Source: Alligator mississippiensis
Lineage: Eukaryota; Chordata; Crocodylia; Alligatoridae
Length of the DNA stretch: 64,000 nucleotides
NCBI RefSeq assembly: GCF_030867095.1
Contig: NC_081828.1
Location: 51,313,434 to 51,377,433, forward strand
Direction of reading: 5' to 3'
In this document: positions 34,159 through 58,633 of the stretch, in pieces
Position numbering within the stretch: the first letter of the stretch is position 1
Layout of the letters: the number at the start of each line of letters is the position of its first letter
Notes under the pieces: generated by a model
Databases searched by the model: none
The model's input: the letters and a program-made list of their open reading frames with translations, nothing else
Told to the model about the DNA's origin: nothing
Translations under genes and position numbers: made by a program

Positions 34159-35944
34159 ATAGTAGTAATGCCTAAGGAAGTTATTTGGGTTCTCGTTTGT
34201 AGCAAACTTTGATTCAATACCAGTGGCTTCTTCAGTATACACTTTCATCCCTTGCTTTACTGGTATAGCAGAGGGGGTGGAACTTCTTCAAATATGCCCT
34301 CATAAGGAGAGCCATTGCAAAAGCCTAGAAAGAACCTTCCCCCAATTTATGAATGATTGGAAAAGTACATTTTGGGTGGTTTGGTGTCTGAGCACATTCA
34401 TGACTCGGAGGGCTTGAACATACTTTGTGGGCAAGGTTTGCAAGACATAGCAACATCTCTCTTAATAGAGCTTGTAATAGATCAAATAATAGAAGGCTGG
34501 CTGTACTACCCCAGCTCTTAAGAGTTTGGCACACTGTGTAGATCTCTGCATCCTCCTTCAATGCTTAGCCAGTGAGCAGAAATCTGAGGACAAGGCTTCT
34601 TTCAGGGTTGGGGACTGAGGGGAGCTCTGAAACCAATTCCATCCCTGAATTGCACACGAGCCCTTAGTATTTTAAGGTAAGCGTCCAGTTACAGACTATG
34701 GTTAGAGAAAGGAAAAAGTTCTGCCCTGTGTTGCTTGATAAACAGATAAGGCAGCAGACAGCATTTCTTGTGAGAGCCATCCTTGTCATGGTTGGTATCC
34801 TTTTAAATAATGTGAATGGCTTTTGCTACACTAGAATGTTTATTAATGGGGGACCTGGAGAGGTGCATTCGTGCAAGTTTGACTGGGAGGTTGCTGACTG
34901 CAATCCATGGGACAATGCACAGAAGCATTAGAGATGATACTCAGAAGTGACAGAGGAAGAGTCTTGTCTAATTGTGAGGCTCCCAAAAGTATGCGTGCAT
35001 GCACCCCCACTCCTTCATTGGGACCAGAGCCTACTCATTGTTTTCTTCCCTGTGAATCCTGTGGAAAAACTGTTTTTACTGTATTTTTCACATACAATGA
35101 GCACTACACTTTCCAGCTTCTGGGAAAAAGTTGTATGTCATGTACAAGAAAACATGGTATACAGAATTGTTAAACATGTACCTCTGCTCCAGTGAGAGGA
35201 TAACATGTCTTAATATCATCTTAATCAGTAGAGAACATTACGACTTGCCTTTTTCAAGTTACTGATTCTGAAGACCTTGTTTCAAGTCTCCTGTGTTTGG
35301 TGTTATCCTTAGTAATGTTTTATTCATTGTGTGTGAAGCCTTTAGAAACATTTTCAGGGTCTGTTCCATGCCAGGGTTTAGTTTCCTGGCCTAGGAGGAA
35401 ACATCATCCTTTACTTTATGTAACCTGGGAAGTGACAGTTTTACATTGGGAAGTTTCCTTAATCTAAATTTGAGAATGCGTTGTAACCCATGCATTGAGA
35501 ATTTCCCCTCCAGTGCAGATATTTTTTTTGTTTGTTTTGATCTTTAAGGTGTTTTGTACAATCTTTTTTTCCCCCCCAATTCCACTGACAGCAAGTTTTC
35601 TCCAACGCTGCCACTTTTTACCAACTTTCTATGCAACATGCAAGCTACAGTAGCTGCTATGGCAGTTTTCTAAAGAAATATAGTTTAAGAACACAGGTTC
35701 CACAGCCATGAATGTTGCAAACCAGAAAACCACAAAATATTCCATTCTATTTGCACAACAGATATTGCCCAGCAACTGTGTTCTTGACCCTTAGGGAAGC
35801 TATATTCTTCAATTGTGTGATCTGGATGTCTCCCTCTGGTAAAATAAAATGCCAAAAAAGCATGATTTCCTTTAATTTTAAAACATTGCCCATGAGGGGT
35901 TGCAGGCAGAGAAAGCCTAGCTGAGGGATGAGATAACAAAAGAA
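34159..35944 (+). other. AXDND1 3' flank
   Basis: Contains the AXDND1 3' UTR of unknown length. No further splice-supported exon; short open frames have no coding features. Confidence 0.5.
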
Positions 35945-37721
35945 ACAACTTTTGATGGGTTTGAATGAATTCAAGGCAGCAGGGCCTGATGAACTTCACT
36001 CCATGGTACTGAAGGAACAGACAGAGGTGATCTCGGAGCCCTTGGCAATAATATTTATGAAGTCACAGGAGATGGGCAAGGTACCAGAGGACTGGAAAAG
36101 GGCCAACATGGTGCCTCTTTTTTGGGGGGGGCCCAAAAAGGAGGACCTAGGGAAATACAGACTAGTTAGCTTCAATATCCAGGAAGATACTGAAGCAATA
36201 TCATAAGAAAATCTATTTGCAGGCATCTGGAGGAGAAAAGGCTCATTGCAAGCAGCTAGTATGGATTTACTAAGAACAAATTATCCCAAACAAACTTGAT
36301 CTCCTTCTTGGACAAATAACTAATTGGGTGGATGAAGGGAATGCAGTGGGCATAAAGTATGTGGACTTCAGCAGGCCTTTTGACAAAGTCCCATATGACT
36401 TCATAAATAGGAGAAATGTGGGCTAGACAAAACTACTATAAGGTAGATAGATAACTGGATCAATAGCTGCAAGCAGAGGGTTATTATAAATGGATACATG
36501 TCAGAATGGCAGGAGGTTTTGAGTGAGGTTCCACAGTGGTCTGAACTGGGCCCAGTGCAATTCAACATGTTTATTATTTGGATACTGGAACTGAGAGCTT
36601 AAGCACATGAGCAGACGACTTGAAACTGAGAAGGATTGCAAACATGGAGGACAGGATTGCCATTCAGAAGCATCTAATAGATTGGAAGCCAAACCAGACC
36701 AAACAGGATGAAGTTTAATGATGGCAAATGCAAGGTGCTACACCTTGGGAGGAATAATCAAAATCTATAGGTACAAAATGTGTGACACCACCCTAGATGG
36801 CAGCACTACAGAGAAGGATCCTGGGAGTCTTGGTTCATTGTAGACTCGGTACGAGTCTGCATTGTGATGTAGTTGTACAAAAGGATAACAAAGTGTTGAG
36901 ATGCATTGATAAAGCATTAGTTGGGTGACGTGGGAGGTTCACTCAGCCTCTTCACTCAGCACTGATTAGGCCTCTAGAGTATTGTGTGCAGTTTTGGACT
37001 TCCCATTTTAAAAAGAACATGGAGAAGTAAGGGTCCATAGCCGGGTGACAAAAATGATAAAGGGCTTGGAAGGCAATTCATATGAGGAGAGGTTGAAGGA
37101 AATAGGCGTGTTCTCCTTGTGGAAAAGGCACTTAAGAGTGAATGTGATAGCTGTCTTCAAATATCTGAAGATGATGGGGGGGAAGTCTTTTCTTTGGCTG
37201 CAGACAGCAGGACACAGACCAGTGGCTTGAAGTTGCAGTAAAGTAAGCTTGTATTGGATATCAGGAAGCACTTCTTCACTGTTAAAACAATGAGGCAGTG
37301 GAATAGATTGCCTAGAGAGGCTGTGGTATCTCACTGGAGGTGTCCAAGGAGAGGTTGGATAAGCATTAGTCAGGGATGATCTAGGAGTAGCTGTGCCTAT
37401 ATTCTATTATGGATGTTTGACATGCTTCTGGGCTTTGCTGGCTGCCACATGGGGCTGGGAAGGGATTTTTTTTTCTCCCTCTCCTGCTGCTACATCAGGG
37501 TTGTTTATTTGGGGTTTTTTACCTTCTTCAGAAGCATTGGATGTTAGCTATAGCCAAGACTTGGGATTTTGGCTGGTGTGCCAGTGCTCCTGCTGGGGCT
37601 TAAATGTGGAGGTTTCTGGCTTAGAGAGACTTGTCTCTCTGCTCAAGGTCAGACCGATCACCACAATTGGAATTTTGCTCCATGGTCAGATGGGTACACC
37701 TGGTAGTGGTTTTTGCCTTCC

Positions 37722-37965
37722 TGTCACAGGCCAGCTGGGCACTGTGAGTATATCAATTTAGCCACTGGGCTGTTTGGTTTGGGATTGAGGAGGCAGAGTT
37801 GGGAGTAAAGCAATGGCAAATTTATTATAGTTTACACATACATAACAGTTAACAGAAAGATAAATGTGATAAGCAGATAATGCAGTATTAAAGAACTAAT
37901 AATAAATAATAACAGATAGATTAACCTGTCACAGGCCAGCTGGGCACTGCGAGGGCATCAGCCAC
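37722..37965. repeat. Internal duplication near the LTR end
   Basis: TGTCACAGGCCAGCTGGGCA starts at 37722 and again at 37927; further similarity (GCCACYGG, GCTGTTT) follows both. Period about 205 bp. Confidence 0.85.
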
Positions 37966-38712
37966 CGGCTGTTTAAAACAACAGATAGACAGACATGGGT
38001 TGGCAACTTATTGATAGCCCCTCAATGCCAGGTGCGCGCCAGATGCTTCCAGCAAAGTCAGGCATTTTCGATTGACGCTGTTAGGGGGATTACTGGGGAA
38101 GGTCCCTTGATTAGGATCCGATTCTTACTTACACCGGGAGTCTGGGGTCCGGGCGTGGAACAGCAGTGACTGTTCTGTTCCTTCCTTCCTGCTGGTCACC
38201 TGATGCATGCACTTTTTATACCTAGTTTTATGTTAATCTGTTGGCTTTAAAGCCATTCACAATCTTGTTCTATAGCTGTTGCCCTATGGGATTAAAAGGT
38301 GTTAAAAATTATTATAAAAGGTTACTACCCAAACTTGGGTTTATCCAATAAGCAAATTGCAATGCAGCATTTTTAGGTTTGAAATTAACATTATTCCACC
38401 TAAATTTAACCCCTTTAGATCTCTCTGACTATGCTTTTTTGAAATGTGCTTTCCTGGAATGTGCTGGGTAGGCCAGGCAGTTGAATCCAGTTTTTATCAT
38501 CATCAAGGCTAAATTCTGAGCAAGAAAGAACCATTAGGTCAGCTAAATTTACAACTATAGCTTTGTCTTTGGGGCCTAGTGAGTTTTACAAACAGTTACA
38601 ACTTACATTTGTGGGTTACAAAAATACAAGCTTTATATTAGACAAACATTTCAAATGCCTCTAAGAAGCACATATTTATTGCTTATTAATTTCTTTGGTT
38701 TTGGCTGTTACA
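37722..38712 (-). mobile_element. Solo LTR of an endogenous retrovirus or LTR element (fossil)
   Basis: A 991-bp insertion with plus-strand ends TGTCACAG...CTGTTACA, flanked by CCTTCC (37716-37721) and TCTTCC (38713-38718), a near-identical 6-bp target duplication. Read on the minus strand it begins TGTAACAG and has a TATAAAA box near 38218-38212 and AATAAA near 37820, the order expected of an LTR. The host LINE sequence continues on each side. No internal coding region, so a solo LTR. The family is not recognised; younger than the LINE it entered. Confidence 0.75.
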
Positions 38713-38998
38713 TCTTCCTTCACAGCAGGGGGCATAGGCCTCTTCCTGGAATTTAAGTGTATTTTAACAACCTTTGCAGCAACAGGATGTTGGCCACTAT
38801 GGTCCCCCTGCCTTATTTTTGGCAGGTTAGGGTGCTGTCCTGTGGTTGTATCAGGATTGACTGTGTAGTTTTGCTAATAAGATAAACAATGGATTTGTAT
38901 AGGATGTTTTGGATAGGAATGATCCTGCCTCAGGCAGGGGGTTCAACTAGATCTCTGGAGGTCCCTTTGAGTTCTGTTTTCTTATGATTCTATGATTT

Positions 38999-40513
38999 TT
39001 ACCCCACCCTGCAGCCCAGGCCCTGCCCTTCCTCGGCTCCTTCCTTTGTCCCCACTTTGCCTGTTTTGCTCTTCTTTTATCCTGTCCTGTAGCTCTTCAG
39101 TCCACATTTGCCCCTATTGCTCCTTCATTTCTTCCTTTTCCCTACCCCTGCATCTCCATCACTCCTTTCTTTTTCTGGACTGCACGCCTCCAGTACATCT
39201 TCTCTTTACCTTACCCCAACCCTGCTCCTTTCTCTACCCTACTTTAATTATCCATCCCCTTTGGCTTTTTCTAACTTATCTGCCACTCTCTTCTTTCTCT
39301 GATCCTCTGCATCCTCTGATTTGTTCCATTCACACACAAGGAAGACTGAGAAGCCTAAAAGTCTCCAAGACCAGCCTGTGTCTCTGTGTGTTGGGGGGAG
39401 GGTCGGGAAACAGTTATCTCCAGCCTGTTATCAAGGACACAGGTCTGTTTGGTCCTTTAGCTAACTCCCACTGGGACAGCAATGCAGCTTGGCTGGGATA
39501 TGACAGCTTGGCTCCAGGCTGGGATCCCCCCTCTATAGCCATGTTCTGCATCCATCCCTGAACCAGCAGGAGTACCTGCATGTCCTTGTGTGCTTCCCAC
39601 ATAAGCCTTTGGCAACTGATCAAGTAACTGTGACCTGAGCTAATTAACACAAACAGCAAGTTCCCAAATGTTTATTTCCATTACACTATTCGTTTGCTGT
39701 CCCTGGACCAACTATGTTCCATATTTTGACACATCATCCTAGAACACAACAAATTGAGTCTGGTGGGGCTGGGAAGGGCCAGGAGATGCCTACGAGCTTC
39801 CCACAATTCTTGCTCCAGCTCCACTTCCCGATTTCAGTCATGCTTGCACTGCACATCTCTCACTGCCAGTTCAAAAAGCTGCCCTGCAGATGGTGAGTGA
39901 TACAGCAAGAAAATCCCCAGAGCTGGATGAGGGTATGGAACTTTGTGAAAACCAAAGGTCCTGCTGGATGTATTGTACAGGGTGTCAGTTTATGCCTCTT
40001 TGCTTGTCCCAGGCACCTGGCTTTTGCAGTGAAAAATATTCCCCATGGATCTTACCACAAAGGTTGGGAAATGAACATTAGATATTTGGGGCCTTTCAAA
40101 ATAAACGCTAGTTTCTCTTTCCACCCACCATCCATGGAAGAATAGACCTATCCCTAGGGGTGAAGCTTGTGTGGGCATAAAATACCATTCTTGCACTGCT
40201 CACTGTGGTTTGGTGATAAAAGAAATAAAATGGGAAAATTCAGAGGCAACAATCCCTACCACACCTGCTCCTGCAGCTCCAGCCCCACCCCCTGCACACT
40301 TAAGATATGGAATACTTTTTCCAAGCAAACTTAAATCCTCTGCTGTCTAACACACTTTGTATTAAAAGCCCTTGTGTGCTTTCCATCCCAGCGCTACCAC
40401 AGTTCATACCAACACGGAGGCAGGCAGTTCATTGCTCTTGTGAGTGAATGACTGTGTAACATGGCTGCAGGTGCAGCAGCCCCACTTGAGCTCCAGCTTC
40501 TTCCAGGAAGGCT
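38999..40513. other. Intergenic, with probable NPHS2 3' UTR
   Basis: 39000-39310 is strongly pyrimidine-rich on the plus strand. The stretch 39650-40513 is probably NPHS2 3' UTR if the AATAAA at 39676-39671 is used. Confidence 0.45.
39671..39676 (-). terminator. Candidate NPHS2 poly(A) signal
   Basis: AATAAA on the minus strand, 838 bp beyond the stop codon; the first canonical hexamer I see downstream. No transcript evidence. Confidence 0.35.
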
Positions 40514-52086
<11,573 letters not shown>

Positions 52087-53190
52087 CCTTCTGTTGAGAA
52101 GCATGCAGCTTTTAGGAAGATTGTCTTGCACTGGAAGTAGGGTGGCTGGTGCCTGGAATTTATTGTGGCCAGAAGAGAAGGTGGGGGCATAGGAAGAAGG
52201 GAGGTGACAGGCAGGAGGAGGATCATGAAGCATCAAGCTTATTATGGGCTTGTTAGACTTGTTGGACAGTGAGACAAGCAAGCTGTTTTCCAGCGTCTTT
52301 CAATCCCACATGTATTCAGCCCTTTTTTCAGGGAGCTGTGTAGCCCTCCCCAGTCAAATGTCCAGACAGGATGGATTTCAGGATGTGAGGTTCTGCATGC
52401 GCTTGTGTGACTTTGGCAAAAAATGAAAAAAATATGCTCCAGTACTTTGATCTGCAAAATCCCTGCTTAAAGAATTAGCTACCTGTTTCTGGAGACCTCT
52501 CCAGCCTGTGAGGATTTCCTAGGACAGCTGACGCCCTGAGCTGAGGTGAAAAATCAGAAATCTTTTCTACTGAAAACAGCTGTCCTGGCTAAATCATGGG
52601 TATATTTACAACACTTAGAAAACTGGGTCCTTGTCAGGGATTGGTGTGTGATGTGAAAATTGTTTAGTGCTGCTCCTTATAAATTTCTGTTTGATTTCCT
52701 GGTAAGGGAAGAGGCTCGCTACATGAGATTCTTCTCATGAGAATTTAAGTTACAGTCCTTTTTAAATTTAAGTAAGGTCTTGGGGTCCTGGTTCATTGAT
52801 GAGCCACTGAATAGAGCCGTAATCCAGGAAACCCATGGAAGTCAATGTAGCTCCATGTGGACTTGGGGCAGAGAGCCTAATACAGGTTTGGGGCCTTTAA
52901 GACTGGTCTTTAAACTTTATGCTTAACTCATCAGTGTCTCAGTACACGTAGCACTGCTGGGGTATGGAGGCTCATGAACTGCACAAGCCCGGCAGCTCTT
53001 TGAAAGAAACATCCTTTAGTATAATGGCCACTCAAGAGGTTACATTGAATGATATTGGAGGGATTGGTCTTTGCACAATAGTTTGGAAAGATGTCTGTAT
53101 TAGAATGTAAAACATAAAGACTTCCATTCATTCCAGTAAGAAGAGAAAATCCTGTTTCATGGTGGCTCAGAGCTAGGGCTGGTAGAAACG
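52087..53190 (-). promoter_or_regulatory. NPHS2 5' flank (UTR and promoter expected)
   Basis: The minus-strand frame is open from 52281 to the start codon. No TATA box or CpG island is evident; elements not located. Confidence 0.4.
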
Positions 53191-53198
53191 GGTTTTAA

Positions 53199-53369
53199 CA
53201 TGGGTGACTGGTGCCTCCTGAATCTGGCTCAAAGGGTGCCTCAGAAGGCACCCGCAGAAGCCACCCATGGCGGTGGCCCTGTCAGGGGGTCCACCAGCTC
53301 TACTGACAGCATCAGTGTCGGGGGGGGGGGGCGTGTGCACCCCCGTGCACCCCCTACCAGTCGCCTATG
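53199..53369. mobile_element. hAT-like 171-bp element with exact 8-bp target duplication
   Basis: CATGGGTGACTGGT at the left is the inverse of ACCAGTCGCCTATG at the right. GGTTTTAA stands directly on both sides (53191-53198 and 53370-53377). It contains a run of 13 G near 53322. Confidence 0.85.
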
Positions 53370-54507
53370 GGTTTTAATCAGCGGTTAGCTCGGGAAATGG
53401 GGAAAGTCCACAGAGGCTTTGTTGTTGTTGTTGTTTTTTTGAGAGGTCCGTATCTCTGTGTTTAACATCAAACCCTGAGTGCTGTTTGTTTGCTTTGGGC
53501 TTCCTGAACTTGAATGAAACACATTTTCTGAGATCTTCTCTGCAGCTTCAGTTTCTTTATTGCTGAGATTCTCTCCCCTCTTTCTGTGGTTCTACCTCAT
53601 GTTTCACAACTGTTCCCTTCTGTAATTTCCATTGTTATTCTTCATTTTCTGTCACATACTATAGCATTGTGTTGATGTGTGCTGTTAAATAGCTGTCGTG
53701 TTTCAGCTGCACAAGGTTGAGGGGGGAGCGGCACACTTTCATTGGAGGGCAAACTGATTATTTGTAATTCTCTTTACAATGGAGGCTGCTTTATTATTAG
53801 TTTTGTTTATATGTTTAATGATCCAAAAAAGCAGTTTATAGGTCCAGGTAAAAGACTATCACTTTGTTTAATGCACATATAAGACGTTGTAAACATCTAT
53901 TTGTATGAGAGGGGCTCAAGTCGATGATTATACAAAAAAACCCATCTTATTATAAACGCTATTAGAATGAATCTTTGTTCTACTGAAAGATAAACAAATC
54001 CTATATATTAAAGAGATGAGCAGCTTAAATGTTTATAGCTCTTACAATAACATTAACCCATGTGGTTTTATATATGCAGAAAGTCTCCTTCTCCAAAGGC
54101 ATCTTTCCCACCCAGAGTTTACCAAACTGATTGCTCCTCTTTCAGTTGCTGTAAGCCTGTGCCCGTATTGTCTTAATGACTTCCACTTATTTATAACTGA
54201 ATATCTCTTGCCCTGGAGATGGAGACACAAATGCTAGCGATATCCCACTATCCTTGCCAAACAAGGAAAGCTGGTGTAAATAGGATGTTAGATTCCTGCT
54301 TGTTCCTGCCCCTTCCTAGGACTCCTAGGCTAGGTGTGAAAAGGTTTTTCTTTTAGGTCCATTATTATATGTATAGTTGCTTAGAGCAAATCACTTGTCA
54401 CCTTATTCCTTTTCCCTATGGGAGACCTGTTCATGATGAGAGCAGAGATTAATGCTGGCTGAAGGTGATTTTGCATCAGGAGAATGACAGGATATCTTAC
54501 ATACTTT

Positions 54508-54695
54508 GGGTGAGTCTACACGTTCATTAATGCACTTCAGGTAATGTGCATTAAATCTAGTACCTCCATTGTGAGGTAGTAGAAGGCACATTAGCCTATT
54601 TTAATGTGCATTGTCTAAAGAGCATGGTTTTTGTGACACTTTAATGCACATTAAAATAGGCTAATGTGCACTGAAGTGTATGTATAGACATGCCC
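54508..54695. mobile_element. MITE-like element, 188 bp, with nested hairpin
   Basis: Ends GGGTGAGTCTACACG and TGTATAGACATGCCC are inverted and TTT flanks both. Inside, 54586-54612 and 54643-54669 are exact 27-base reverse complements. Confidence 0.75.
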
Positions 54696-55328
54696 TTTGA
54701 GCAGATTGATGGACATGTTCTTTGGACGACAGCCAGTCAGTTAGCAGAACCTTGTCCCAGCACAGCAGTCTCCTAGTGCATATTGATTTGTAATTCAGAT
54801 GGGACTTAACGATGTTCTCAGACTTTGCTAAAGCACTGAATGGCTTTAGCACAGTCTGGAAGCATTTGAGGTTCCCATTATATCAGGGTACTGAAGAGCT
54901 GTTCCATCTCTCCAATATATGGACCCCAGCATCTCATGGAGGCTCTTGTACATGGCTGCTGGTCCTAGTGGCAGATGGATTGCTTTGAGGCACTAGTGGG
55001 AGGTGGATTGCCCTGTGGAGACTGCCAGTAATGTTACTAGCTGACAAATAATTAAAAGCAGAAAAGTCTGTCCCCTTTTGCTCATTTTGTGTGTCATTAG
55101 AAGTTCTGTGAGTGCCTAATGTTCTGTGAGGAGAGGTGGGTTAGGTGAAGGTGAAGTGTGATGTGCTCTGACCTAAAGTATTGAAGAGATTAAGCTCCAA
55201 ACTCTACCTGTGCTGACTGAGGTGGAAGGTGGGGGGGTGGGGTGAGAAAAGCAACATTTGCACTAAGTCTAGGCACTGTGTTTAGGCAGAAGATTGAAAT
55301 GGCTGTGGAACTGATCTTTGCACTCACT

Positions 55329-55869
55329 GGGTGCAGCTACATGAGATGCTTTATTACATATTAAATTAATCTAATGCATAGTAAAGAATCACTGTCAACA
55401 CATATGCAGCAATTATTAAGCAGTAGATTATTCTAATGTGCCATTTTCTAATACCTGGAGATGCAGGTACTAGGACCAGGAGCAAATTGCTCCTCACCAG
55501 CCTAGGCAGAAGGGGGCCACAGGGGGTGGGGAGAGCAGTTGTGGCTCAGTGGAACACTGCCTCCCAGTCATGTGGAGATCAGGTCAGGGAAGCTGCTTAC
55601 TTGGCAGCTGGGACAGCTCTCCCAGCTATGTGGAGATCAGAACCAGCCCTCACCTCCCAACCAGCATCCTGGGGAGCCTGGAACTCCCCCTGGCTGCTGC
55701 AGGGGGGCAGAGCAAAGCAGAGCAGAAGCAGCCCTAGATTGAACTCCCATTGGGAGCAGATTTGCTCCCAACAGGTTTATGCTTAAGGGGGTGCGGAGGG
55801 GGGGGGGGTGCAGTTTAAGAATTTTCTGCCCAGAAAATTAAGGCACATTAGTTGCATGTATAGATGCCC
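55329..55869. mobile_element. MITE-like element, about 541 bp
   Basis: Ends GGGTGCAGCTACATGAGATG and GCATGTATAGATGCCC are inverted. The interior repeats TATGTGGAGATCAG or CATGTGGAGATCAG about 60 bp apart. The open frames inside are not genes. Confidence 0.6.
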
Positions 55870-58049
55870 TCACAGTGATGCTGATGGGAAGAAAGATGTA
55901 ACATCCCACAAGTGCAGCAACAACCCCCAACTGACTGTTGCCCAAAGAACATGTCCATCAGTCCACTCAAAGGGAGCAAAGGCTTGGAAATGTGAAACAA
56001 AGAGTTCACAAGAGACTCTTCTATTTCTCAGTGGCATGGGGGATAGCACTATTATAAAAATAGTGTGATTAGGCCCAATCTAGGCTACAAATACTAATTT
56101 TTCAGCAGCAAGATAGTGTCAACCCTCAGTGTACTGAAGCAGTAATCTCCCTTCTGATTAGTCAAAATTGACCTATGGAGTATGTGGAGTGTTTGGACCT
56201 GCATAGCTGTGCAGTTGTCCAGCAGGTGGGTATCCTGGGGGAGGGAGGGAGTGGGTTAGGATAGTGATGGTCTTGTTTTTTCTTGGATTCCTGTTTTATT
56301 GGAAATATTTACCATCATCTACCTCAGGATAGTACAGGCATGTGTGAACTCTGAACTCTTTGCTCCCTCATCAACTTCATAGTATTAAAGTCTTTATTGA
56401 AAAATCACTGGCCACAGGGAATTAGCAAATGAACAGGCCTCGTGTCAAAGTGAGTGGAGTAGGGCGGCTGCTTGGGAGGAAACAGTGATATATTAATTCA
56501 TTAGTACAGTGCTTTCAATCATCCCAAAGTGCTGTGTAAACTACATATGCACAAAAATACAGATGAAGCAGTTCTTAACTGGCTATGTTAACACAATAGA
56601 GGACTGTGAAATAAAGACAAAATATCATATTACATTGAAACTGAAGCTAGAATTTTAGGTCAACGGTGAATAAGCCCTAAAGCTTTATTTTGTCTAGGTT
56701 GCTCTGGCTCCAAGCAATTTCTTATCAGAAGTACCACGGTATATTTAAGGCCTCCAATTGCCTTGGACCTTTCTATACCTTGTTTGATATTTTGCTCAAT
56801 GAACATCCTAGATGATGTTTCCCCAGGGCTCTGCATACAGTGGTTTGCTCTCTGTAGAGCTCATGAACTTGGACTTCTGAACAGTGCAGCATGTTTACTT
56901 CTGTGCAGTGGGAAATCATTGAATGGCTTTTGACATTGCTACCTCTGGAACATAAAGAAGAATTGGTTATCCAAGTGCTGGACTGTTTTTCTATCCGTAT
57001 CTTCTCCCAACCTCTAAATCTACATCTTGAATGCTTTGTAATTGTACTGAATTGTATAACCACTGGGTAGTAAAGAAAATTATTGAACAATCGTTACAAA
57101 CTTTGAGAGGAAACATTATAAACCTGAACACCAGTCAGGGAGTCAAGATATTTAAACTGGGTTAAAGCACCAACCTCTTTCTTTTTTTGGTCTTCGGCAA
57201 GTTAGTTAATCTCCCTACTTTGCACTTCAGTTCTGTAGAGTGGGTGTTCTACAAAATATTTCTAGAAGTGCAAAATATGCAAGGCTTGAGTATGTTTTAG
57301 CTTTGTAACAATAAACTAAATGGTTAGCTTTTTGTGAAAAAGGTGCCGTTTCTTTTTTAACCTTACTTGCCTCTATTTCTTTATGTGTATGATGGGGGAA
57401 TAACAACTCTCCCTTGGGTGTTAATTGATGTTTCCTAAGTGCTTCCAGGAAGTAAAGGGCTAAGCATTGTTCTATTATGTTAGTCCTAAAATAGAGTCCT
57501 TAAATCTAACTGTGATTACAGAAGGCTCGAGAGATTCAATTTTGTCTGAACACAGAGCAGAATCAGACTAGCTCTGTTTTGGCTAATAGAGAGATAATCA
57601 CAGCTTAATCACATGGGACCTGAAGGGCATAAATCAATACCCTTCTGTCTGGAAGAACTTTCAGTAATATCAGCTGGGGATCCGCCAGAGCCTCTTAATT
57701 CCTGCCCAGATGGTTTATTGGAGATCTTTCTAGCATGGGTCATTTTGGGCGAGCCATGGCCAATGAGCCAAGACCCAGCTGGGCCCCAACAGCCTGATGC
57801 TGTGTTAAACATCACAAGTGCATCTTGCATTTGATGTCTTGCATTCAAAAGCTTGTCTAACTCAAGCCCACCAATACGGCTGGTCCAAGAAGTGCTAACA
57901 GCCGAGGAACTCCTTGCTCCGCCTGCCTGCCCATAATATCTGCATGGTCGCAGCTTCGCCATCCCTCGTACAGCACTTCACCCATCTGCACAGCGCTGAG
58001 GAGCAGGAGCCCCAACCAGGCACTGCTGCTGCCCATCTGCCCGGGATCA
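55870..58049. other. NPHS2-TDRD5 intergenic
   Basis: Apart from MIR-like remnants at 57125-57480 no gene-like signal is seen. Composition rises in GC from about 57880. Confidence 0.5.
57125..57480 (+). mobile_element. MIR-type SINE remnants
   Basis: GGTTAAAGCACCAACCTC then CTTCGGCAAGTTAGTTAATC (57160-57215), and CTCTATTTCTTTATGTGTAT then GATGGGGGAATAACAACTCT (57370-57410), resemble MIR body segments. They may be two fragments. Confidence 0.5.
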
Positions 58050-58626
58050 AGGGCTGCGCTGGCCCGCCCTGGGGCCGCAGGCTCATGAGGGGGCCCAGGC
58101 TGCGTCTGAACGGGCTTCATGTTTGCACCACTACACCCCCGCCGCGCTCAGCGCTACCGGGCGGGGAGCCCGGCCCATGGTCCGCGCCACGGCGGGACAG
58201 GCGGCGGCGGGAGCTTCGCGCAGCCCCACTCCCGGCTCACGCGCGGCAGGTTCCCTCGGGCAGGCCGCTCGAGCGCGGAGCCAGGCGCCAGCCACTAGGG
58301 GCCACTGCGCGCGCCGAGGGGGTAGGGGCAGGGGGACGCTCCAGCAAGCGCCCCCCACTCTATGGTCCCGCTGGGCGGACGCTGTGCGCAGGCGCGGAGC
58401 GGAGCGGGGGCACGTGCGGAAGGAGCGCGGGGAGGTGTGGGAGGTGGCGCGAGGGGGAGGGGCAGGAGGATGAGGGGGCTGGGGCACAGGGTAGGGGCTC
58501 TGGGTCACTGGCAAGTAGTGCCTGTCCCTTGCCTAGCTTGCGGTTCCCCCCCAGCTAGTGTCTGGTGGAGCCCCCCCGAGTGCGGGCCCTGAGCCTCATT
58601 GCCTCTTGTCTTGTTTTTTCCTTCAG
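58050..58626 (+). promoter_or_regulatory. CpG island, likely TDRD5 promoter and untranslated first exon
   Basis: CG dinucleotides are dense from about 58050 to 58450 (many GCGC/CCGC strings) and the sequence is GC-rich to 58626, unlike the rest of the window. It ends at the acceptor of the first coding exon. The donor of the non-coding exon is not certain; GGGTAGGGG near 58490 is one candidate. Confidence 0.7.
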
Positions 58627-58633
58627 CGCCACC

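Larger units (their letters stand above)
35945..38998 (+). mobile_element. CR1-like LINE with long 3' UTR, interrupted
   Basis: RT fragments in shifting frames (36000-37250: [14 protein letters not shown], then later NSYEERLKEIGVFSLWKRHL) lead into a 3' UTR (TGGGAAGGGATTTTT, then GGGGTTTTTTACCTTCTTC). It resumes after a 991-bp insertion and ends at 38998 with GCAGGGGGTTCAACTAGATC, then GATTCTATGATTTTTA. Highly decayed. Confidence 0.8.

Noticed and set aside
38992-39561. 189-codon frame rich in Ser, Pro and Leu
   Set aside because: Translation of a pyrimidine-rich tract; no conserved motif and no exon borders.
55436-55786. 116-codon frame
   Set aside because: Inside a MITE-like element with internal repeats; no domain or splice signal.
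57914-58558. 214-codon open frame across the CpG island
   Set aside because: GC-rich sequence has few stops; the frame crosses non-conserved DNA, has low-complexity composition, and does not join TDRD5 in phase.
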